A DNA stretch of 20,639 nt from a virus. Shown piece after piece: positions 15,718-20,639 of this stretch. Below the pieces are notes generated by a model. It was not told the origin of the DNA, ran no database searches, and was given only the letters and a program-made list of their open reading frames with translations. The translations under genes and the position numbers were made by a program. Positions within the stretch are counted from its first letter, which is position 1, and each line of letters opens with the position of its first letter. The stretch is from IMG/VR virus record IMGVR_UViG_3300023174_000746, positions 1-20,639 of that record. One strand, 5' to 3'.

Positions 15718-18700
15718 GCCCCTCCTTGACTACTTGTAATATTTTGTTGGGATACTACAAAATTACTAGAATTAATAGACCCTGCTGCTGAAATCGTATT
15801 AGCTGTTATAGTTGTAATCACTTCAATATCATCACTAGTGGCGCCATTAATAAAAATTTGATCGCTTTCTGCTTTAATTTCAAATAAACTACCGAAATAT
15901 AAGTTGGGTTGTCTAGGAACTATGACCATATTAACTAAGTAAGGAGCAGTTCTTGCCATAACATACGCCACCAATTCACTGAAATAAAAACTATCTCCAA
16001 AGTCCCAGTTTTCCAAAGCAAAAAATTCATTTATTGATGTTAATACATATGTTCTTAATTGATTATCACTAATAGTCTGTTCTGCATTTTTAATTAATTT
16101 AAAACTGGCTCTTAAATTTAAACTAGCTTTAGGACCAAATAAAACTTTATATTTCACAGGATGATATATAATTTCATCACTCATTGCTTTAATATTATTT
16201 AAACTAGGTGACAACAACAAGTTTAATTGGTCCGAGCTAGGCGGCAGGGGTTCGTCATCGAGATTACCTAATAGCCATTTTCTAAATTCTAAATCATATT
16301 GTTTGGTTAATACAAATAAATCCATGATATTAATTTGCCCTGGATCTATTCTTGCTTCGTAGTCTGCACTATGAACATATTGAAATTTTAAGCTTTCCCT
16401 TCCTTGATAAACTTTATAGTCTAAATTGGCTATAAATCTTCCTTGAACATTATCCCAGCGAGCAACCGTGTCTGTAACTATAAAATAAAAATATTGATTG
16501 TTTATTTTTTCACTTAATAATACATCAGTTGAGCTATTTCTAATTTTAATTAAATTATTATTAGTAATATGTCTATAATCTAGCTGCCCATTTCCTGTTT
16601 CGTATCTTTCTAAAATTATATATTTTGATTGATTAGTACTAGGAGCCACAATAATATCAAAAATATCAGGATCGTCGACTACCCCGTCGTCATTGCTATC
16701 GTTAAATGTTAATTCTATTTTTTTAGAATCTACATAACCGTCTGAACCTAAAAATTCTTTGCTAACTTCCCAATCTAAGTTATAGGTAAAAGGATTTATG
16801 CTGTCAGGTTTAGTGTTAATATTTAAAATGCTTATTTTATCTTTGACAACTTTGTTACTTCTACTATCATAAACTTTATTATTAACATCGAAATAAAATC
16901 TTATTTGTTTATCACTTTCAAATATGTATTTTAATTGTCTTGTTTTAACAGTATAGTATTCAGTGTCGGTAGTGAATAATATGAGCCAACTAGCATCTAA
17001 CTTTTGATTACTGCTATCTCCTGATTTTCCTGTACTGAATAATCCGCTTAGGTCAAGATTTGCTTCATAAATTAATATCCAAGTTTTTGTAATTAGATCG
17101 TATCTTAGGCCAAATGGCTTATTAGAAAAAATCAAATCTATCATAGTAGATATAGTTGTGGCATCTAAACTAGTTCGCCATTTTGGTATAACTTCGACTA
17201 ATTTTGCGTCTGTTGGTATTTCTACATTTAACGTGACTGGTCCTTGTCCGGTAGTCAGTGCAGCAACGGATCCATTTTCACTAACACTAACAACTTTAGC
17301 CCATAGATATGAAGCCGAATTTGGCATAGAAGTAGTGCCAGTTACTAGAGCATTAGTATTAGTTTTCAAAAATACTTTGCCATTTGGCGGTACAAATTTT
17401 AATAAAGCCCCTGGCTCTAAATGTTTTAAATCATTACCACTACTATAACCCACAATTAAATTGAGTTGATTTTTAAAATATCCGGTACTTTGATTAGTAT
17501 CTTGTGTTACTTGATTCCAAGTATAGGTATCAGCTGTAATTGATATTTTTCCAAATTTATCATAGTAAAAATTGCGTATATTAATATCTTTAATAATGCC
17601 TAATACTTGATTGTAAATTATTGCTTCAATGTCAGTTTTTCCAACATAATTAAATCTAAAACTATCTTCGTATTCTTCTTTATAAATTATACCGTCATCG
17701 GCAAATAAATTAGTACTACTATATTTTCCTGTAGGATCATTTAGATCAAAATATCTACTAATACCGCTACTGGTTCTATTAATAGTTTTTATTTTGGCTA
17801 CGTCTTGACTAACGCTTAGGGGACTAATGTTATAGTCCTCTGCTGTGATCATACGATTTTGTGTATAATATGTAGCAGGTGCTTTGGTCTTAATTTCATC
17901 ATTGCTTTCGCTTAAAGAGCTATTGCTAACGCTGGATTGTAAACCTAAAGTAATACTTAATGTTTCAATTTGTCCTATATTAGACACATAAGGAATGGAA
18001 ATGGAAATATTTCTCATGTCTTTAGGATTTATAGTGTAATTAATTCCATTACTCACACGATAATAAACTCTAAAAGTACCTAAAGGCAATGTGCCAAACG
18101 TTCCATCACTAAAAGTTAAACTAATTCTGTCTTCTGCCCTAGTAACAACACCATATATATTTCTGATATTTTTCTTTAAACTATTGTAAATTATATTATT
18201 GCCTTCAAAGCTAGGAACTTTAGCCCAATATTCTTGTTCTATTCCATTAGTGTCTAATTTATAAAGCCAAACATCGGTATCATTAATATTAACAGCATCG
18301 ATGTCGACAATTTCATTAGTACTTGGTTGTGTAATTGTAAAAGCACCAGTGTTTAAGCTACCTTGTCTAAAATGTAAAAAGAATCCGGTAGCAGGACTAG
18401 CAGCACCACGGCCGTCATCCCTGTAAAGAAAAGCCAAACTTTTTCCTGCCTGAGGAGGATCTTCCACTATGTCCATACCGTCTTTAATGATAGTACTGAC
18501 TATTTCAAAATTCATATTTCTGCCATCGACTACTTTGGTAAATCCATATACTGGTATATTTCTACTGGCTGTTTGTACTCGATATTCTTCTGTAGGTATA
18601 CTATAAACAACTGCTTTGTTATCAGGATTACCAAATTGTTTATTTGCAGGCATTGCGGAATTAATAACTTTTATAAATTGATCATACCAATTACTATTTG

Positions 18701-19142
18701 CTGTATCATTCCAAATTATTTCTTGTCCTGATAAATTTCTTCCATTGCTATCTATCACTGCTTGAGTTGTAGAAATGCCAGTGAATTTTAATAATCCATT
18801 TGCTGTTTGATTACGATTGGCATTATAGCCTAACATTCTAGACAGTCTTAATACACTTTCTCTACGTTCAGCAAGTTCTAGGAAATTTTCACGGGCATTT
18901 AAGTCTACTCTAAAAGCAATACTTTGCCCTAAAAAAGCAATCATATCTATTAATGCTAGATATTCACTGCTTTCAATATAATCATTAAAATCTTCAGGAT
19001 AATTTTGTCTTAAATAATCTACCATTACTCTACGCAGATTTTCAAAATCATAACTTTGAAAGTCAGCGTTTCTGTAGCTTTGATAAATTCTTTTCCAATC
19101 TTCGGCTACGAGTAATCTATTTTGTCTGTCGGTAGATGACAT
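15714..19142 (-). CDS. gp6: Baseplate wedge subunit gp6 (Baseplate_J family)
   Basis: An 1142-residue homologue of T4 gp6, the wedge protein that forms the continuous inner ring of the contractile baseplate. The N-terminus (about 1-115) has DWKRIYQSYRNADFQSYDF, then SEYLALIDMIAFLGQSIAFR and NFLELAERRESVLRLSRMLGY, typical of marine gp6. A Baseplate_J core follows: FSDGTFGTLPLGTFRVYYR (about 340-360), then IKTKAPATYYTQNRMITAEDY (about 418-438). The C-terminus keeps SINEFFALENWDFGDSFYFSELVAYV (about 1030-1055). T4 gp6 is 660 residues, so the middle is expanded; residues 815-826 form an EF-hand-like loop. The ATG at 19142 is supported by AAGGA six bases upstream and by the late promoter just before it. 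The gene ends in a TGA overlapping the giant gene's ATG, so the two are probably translationally coupled. With gp25 and gp5 next to it, this is the inner-baseplate cluster. Confidence 0.93.
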   Translation of the reverse strand: MSSTDRQNRLLVAEDWKRIYQSYRNADFQSYDFENLRRVMVDYLRQNYPEDFNDYIESSEYLALIDMIAFLGQSIAFRVDLNARENFLELAERRESVLRLSRMLGYNANRNQTANGLLKFTGISTTQAVIDSNGRNLSGQEIIWNDTANSNWYDQFIKVINSAMPANKQFGNPDNKAVVYSIPTEEYRVQTASRNIPVYGFTKVVDGRNMNFEIVSTIIKDGMDIVEDPPQAGKSLAFLYRDDGRGAASPATGFFLHFRQGSLNTGAFTITQPSTNEIVDIDAVNINDTDVWLYKLDTNGIEQEYWAKVPSFEGNNIIYNSLKKNIRNIYGVVTRAEDRISLTFSDGTFGTLPLGTFRVYYRVSNGINYTINPKDMRNISISIPYVSNIGQIETLSITLGLQSSVSNSSLSESNDEIKTKAPATYYTQNRMITAEDYNISPLSVSQDVAKIKTINRTSSGISRYFDLNDPTGKYSSTNLFADDGIIYKEEYEDSFRFNYVGKTDIEAIIYNQVLGIIKDINIRNFYYDKFGKISITADTYTWNQVTQDTNQSTGYFKNQLNLIVGYSSGNDLKHLEPGALLKFVPPNGKVFLKTNTNALVTGTTSMPNSASYLWAKVVSVSENGSVAALTTGQGPVTLNVEIPTDAKLVEVIPKWRTSLDATTISTMIDLIFSNKPFGLRYDLITKTWILIYEANLDLSGLFSTGKSGDSSNQKLDASWLILFTTDTEYYTVKTRQLKYIFESDKQIRFYFDVNNKVYDSRSNKVVKDKISILNINTKPDSINPFTYNLDWEVSKEFLGSDGYVDSKKIELTFNDSNDDGVVDDPDIFDIIVAPSTNQSKYIILERYETGNGQLDYRHITNNNLIKIRNSSTDVLLSEKINNQYFYFIVTDTVARWDNVQGRFIANLDYKVYQGRESLKFQYVHSADYEARIDPGQINIMDLFVLTKQYDLEFRKWLLGNLDDEPLPPSSDQLNLLLSPSLNNIKAMSDEIIYHPVKYKVLFGPKASLNLRASFKLIKNAEQTISDNQLRTYVLTSINEFFALENWDFGDSFYFSELVAYVMARTAPYLVNMVIVPRQPNLYFGSLFEIKAESDQIFINGATSDDIEVITTITANTISAAGSINSSNFVVSQQNITSSQGGA
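15721..15727 (-). promoter_or_regulatory. Strong Shine-Dalgarno (AAGGAGG) for the giant gene
   Basis: The minus strand reads AAGGAGG-GGC-ATGATG. The site lies within the last codons of gp6. It is three bases from the first ATG (15717) and six from the second (15714), so the second Met has the more usual spacing. The first ATG overlaps the gp6 TGA. Either start gives the same protein apart from one Met. It is the best ribosome site I noticed in the window, placed before the longest gene. Confidence 0.75.
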
Positions 19143-19148
19143 GTCTAA

Positions 19149-19153
19149 TCCTT
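19149..19153 (-). promoter_or_regulatory. Shine-Dalgarno (AAGGA) fixing the gp6 start
   Basis: AAGGA lies six bases before the ATG at 19142 on the minus strand and just downstream of the late promoter word. This spacing supports the chosen start, which is also the start that gives the family-typical N-terminus. Confidence 0.7.
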
Positions 19154-19160
19154 GTTCTGA

Positions 19161-19168
19161 TATTTATA
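19161..19168 (-). promoter_or_regulatory. T4-type late promoter (TATAAATA) upstream of gp6
   Basis: The minus strand reads exactly TATAAATA in the only sizeable gap of the window, 18 bases before the gp6 ATG. This is the consensus late-promoter word recognised by the T4 gp55-type late sigma factor. Initiation a few bases downstream would give a short leader holding the AAGGA ribosome site. Eight-base AT-rich words occur by chance in DNA this AT-rich, so its strength comes from position: intergenic, correct strand, ahead of a late structural gene. Confidence 0.65.
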
Positions 19169-19186
19169 GCATAGAGTAATATGCTA
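19167..19186 (-). other. Perfect 7-bp hairpin between gp25 and gp6
   Basis: TAGCATA at 19167-19173 and TATGCTA at 19180-19186 are exact reverse complements around a six-base loop (GAGTAA on the plus strand). The arm nearest gp6 shares two bases with the TATAAATA promoter word. The stem has only two G:C pairs and no U-tract follows it, so it does not look like an intrinsic terminator. It could be a processing site, a message-stabilising stem or an operator-like element. Confidence 0.5.
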
Positions 19187-19188
19187 GT

Positions 19189-19629
19189 TTATCCTATCAA
19201 TCCATTATCTTGATCAAATTTAAATTTTATGGCTTCTGAAATATTATAAGGAAGATAAGTGAGATCACATTCAATTTGTATGCCGCTTTCATAAGCAGTA
19301 ATACTGATATCATTTACCCGAACCCTGGGGTCATAATTAATGACATTTTCAACATTTTTTATTATTAAATTTTTTAAATCTTCAGTTAATGGTTCAAAAA
19401 TTACGTCCCAAATTATAGTGCCAAATTCGGGATTCATTAATCTTTCTCCCTGTCTTACTTGAAAATGGTTAATAATATCTTGTTTGATCAAAGCAAGATC
19501 ATATAAAGTATAACTTTCACTATCAGGACTTATAGTGCTAAATCCTCTATATGTCCTAGGCAAGGGAGGCTCTGCTTTTAAATTGTTTCCTTTGACAATT
19601 AATTTTTCATATAATCTTTGAATACTCAT
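19189..19629 (-). CDS. gp25: Baseplate wedge subunit gp25 (gp25/TssE-like sheath initiator)
   Basis: A 146-residue member of the gp25 family; T4 gp25 is 132 residues. This protein joins gp6 in the wedge and provides the first docking strand for sheath assembly. Visible family features are YDLALIKQDIINHFQVRQGERLMNP (about 43-67, quoted in part) leading into FGTIIWDVIFEPL, and the core motif near residue 100, which reads YDPRVRV; it corresponds to the conserved E-P-R core, with Asp in place of Glu. The last third (NDISITAYESGIQIE...) forms the usual terminal strands. The ATG at 19629 lies eight bases after the gp5 stop. Its best ribosome binding site, AAGGA, sits within the last codons of gp5 about 12 bases upstream, which suggests coupled translation. 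Known structural roles come from T4 and type VI secretion homologues; placement here is supported by both sequence and neighbours. Confidence 0.93.
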   Translation of the reverse strand: MSIQRLYEKLIVKGNNLKAEPPLPRTYRGFSTISPDSESYTLYDLALIKQDIINHFQVRQGERLMNPEFGTIIWDVIFEPLTEDLKNLIIKNVENVINYDPRVRVNDISITAYESGIQIECDLTYLPYNISEAIKFKFDQDNGLIG

Positions 19630-19637
19630 AAAAATAT

Positions 19638-20639
19638 TTAATCCTTTTTGCTCTTAGCGAATGTATCAATAGCAGTAGTGTACACGCTCCATGCATCAGG
19701 AACAGCGATATCGTCATCAGCATCTCTGTCCGTCATGTCTGATTTAAAATTTAAAGGATCTAAATTTTCATGATGCGGCCACGGTTCGGCAGTCGGTACA
19801 CGTTGCATTATAGTTTGTACAAATTCTTCTCCTTCTTCGTCTGGAACACTATGAGTTGATAGAGGCTCTGGCAATTCAGCTTTTTCTGCTGTTTCGGCTG
19901 TTTCTGCTTCCGGGGCTGCTGGGCCATTAAGATTAATAGTACTAGCACTAAGAACTAAGCTTGCTCCACCGATGCTAGTTGCGCCGCCACCAGTCCATCT
20001 GCTAGCTCCGCCACTTTTAATATCAAGTGCTCCTCCTGCTGTGATAACATTATTACCGCCAGAGTTAAGTTCCGAATTGCCTCCCGCGGTTAATTTATTA
20101 TTTCCCTCAGTATTTAAATCAAGATTTCCACCTATTGTATGCAGGTAATTACCGTCAAATGTAGTATTAACATCGTCCTTAATATGATTAGATTGAAGCC
20201 CATTAACTATTAAAGTTTGATCGCCGATTACTTCTGTTTGCATACTATCGCCAACTTTGATATTAAGATTACGTCCACATTCCATATTAATATCACGATC
20301 AGCATAGAAATTAAAATCATTACCGGTATGGATGCTAATACTGTCCTGAGCAAAAATATCTATTTTTCCATCACTGGTTAATTCTATCCACGTTGAACCA
20401 CGTGCATTACCAATATAAATTAAATCTTCACTGTTATGCAATAATATTTGATGACCAGTCCTAGTTCTTAATCTTATTAATTCATTATGTGGAATAGTAA
20501 CATCGCCTGTTTCGCCTTCTTCAACACTGGCATATTCAGGTGGACCCTCACTGGGCGGGCTCTTTCTAAGAAATTTATCATCGCCATCGTCCATTACAAA
20601 ACTTGAGCCGCCTAACCTTCCTACAAAAGCAGTGGTTTC
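19638..20639 (-). CDS. gp5: Baseplate hub/spike protein gp5, C-terminal part (5' end outside window)
   Basis: The frame is open to the window edge. Upstream of the first in-window ATG (20594) it continues as ETTAFVGRLGGSSFV before MDDGDD, matching the usual VgrG/gp5 GGxSFVMDDGD block, so that ATG is internal and the gene is 5'-partial. Downstream come IRLRTRTGHQILLHNSED and GSTWIELTSDGKIDIFA, which form the OB-fold-to-spike junction, and DFNFYADRDINMECGRNLNI. A triple-stranded beta-helix follows, with seven perfect eight-residue turns at 19965-20132 (GGNLDLNT to GGATSIGG). An Ala/Glu-rich linker (AETAETAEKAELPEP) leads to RVPTAEPWPHHENLDP, which I recognise from marine T4-like gp5 proteins, and a lysine-rich end. 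The trimeric spike punctures the outer membrane. No lysozyme domain is visible in this part; in T4 it lies before the helix, so its absence upstream cannot be judged here. Confidence 0.92.
   Translation of the reverse strand, partial: ETTAFVGRLGGSSFVMDDGDDKFLRKSPPSEGPPEYASVEEGETGDVTIPHNELIRLRTRTGHQILLHNSEDLIYIGNARGSTWIELTSDGKIDIFAQDSISIHTGNDFNFYADRDINMECGRNLNIKVGDSMQTEVIGDQTLIVNGLQSNHIKDDVNTTFDGNYLHTIGGNLDLNTEGNNKLTAGGNSELNSGGNNVITAGGALDIKSGGASRWTGGGATSIGGASLVLSASTINLNGPAAPEAETAETAEKAELPEPLSTHSVPDEEGEEFVQTIMQRVPTAEPWPHHENLDPLNFKSDMTDRDADDDIAVPDAWSVYTTAIDTFAKSKKD
19965..20132 (-). repeat. Seven perfect octapeptide repeats of the gp5 beta-helix
   Basis: Seven in-phase 24-base units encode GGNLDLNT, EGNNKLTA, GGNSELNS, GGNNVITA, GGALDIKS, GGASRWTG and GGATSIGG. 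The repeat is at protein level; the DNA units have diverged. Eight-residue turns are the hallmark of the gp5/VgrG triple-stranded beta-helix needle. Confidence 0.8.

Noticed and set aside
17158-17448. Plus-strand open frame of 96 codons inside gp6
   Set aside because: Shadow of gp6; no motif, and no plus-strand neighbour to form an operon with.
19167-19186. Hairpin as an intrinsic terminator after gp25
   Set aside because: The stem is AT-rich with only two G:C pairs, and no U-tract follows on the transcribed strand.
20592-20594. ATG giving a 318-residue gp5 start
   Set aside because: The frame continues upstream without a stop to the window edge and encodes GRLGGSSFV directly before MDDGDD, which belongs to the conserved gp5 block. 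The ATG is an internal Met.
19638-20639. gp5 as a tail lysozyme
   Set aside because: No lysozyme-like segment is visible in the part present. The region where T4 carries it lies upstream of the window, so enzymatic activity cannot be claimed.

Overview
The window is a stretch of the tail/baseplate morphogenesis module of a T4-superfamily myovirus (contractile-tailed phage). The DNA is AT-rich (about 30% G+C in the lines I counted). Every real gene is on the minus strand, so transcription runs from position 20639 towards position 1. Genes are packed head to tail with overlaps or gaps of 46 bases or less. The set resembles marine T4-like phages (cyanophage or pelagiphage type) more than T4. gp5 is followed directly by gp25 and gp6, the gp5 spike is octad-rich with a conserved EPWPHHENLDP tail, and one enormous virion protein stands where T4 has several separate wedge genes. 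The host cannot be read from this sequence; an AT-rich marine bacterium is a reasonable guess only.

Layout in order of transcription: (1) 20639-19638, the C-terminal part of gp5, the central hub/spike with its beta-helical needle; its 5' end lies outside the window. (2) 19629-19189, gp25, the sheath-initiator-like wedge protein. (3) 19188-19143, a 46-base gap with an exact T4-type late promoter word (TATAAATA) partly overlapping a perfect 7-bp hairpin. (4) 19142-15714, gp6, the Baseplate_J-type wedge protein, much longer than in T4 and carrying an EF-hand-like loop. (5) 15717-2980, a single 4245-residue mosaic structural protein covering about 62% of the window. (6) 2952-2344, a 202-residue conserved virion protein. 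(7) 2342-543, a 599-residue tail-fibre-like protein ending in a phage tail-collar domain. (8) 543-1, the start of a second fibre-like gene, a paralogue of (7), running off the window.

Functionally the genes form one late structural unit. gp5 makes the piercing tip, gp25 and gp6 form the conserved inner wedge that links tube, sheath and baseplate, and the giant protein probably builds the outer baseplate or periphery. The collar-domain fibre and its paralogue probably contact the host. I see no tRNA, CRISPR array, insertion sequence or integrase, and no gap over 300 bases. The most interesting content is the giant protein: a probable seven-bladed beta-propeller, three carbohydrate-binding-like modules, a possible ligand-less cupredoxin-like domain, paired GxGY repeats and scattered recurrent beta-modules in one chain.
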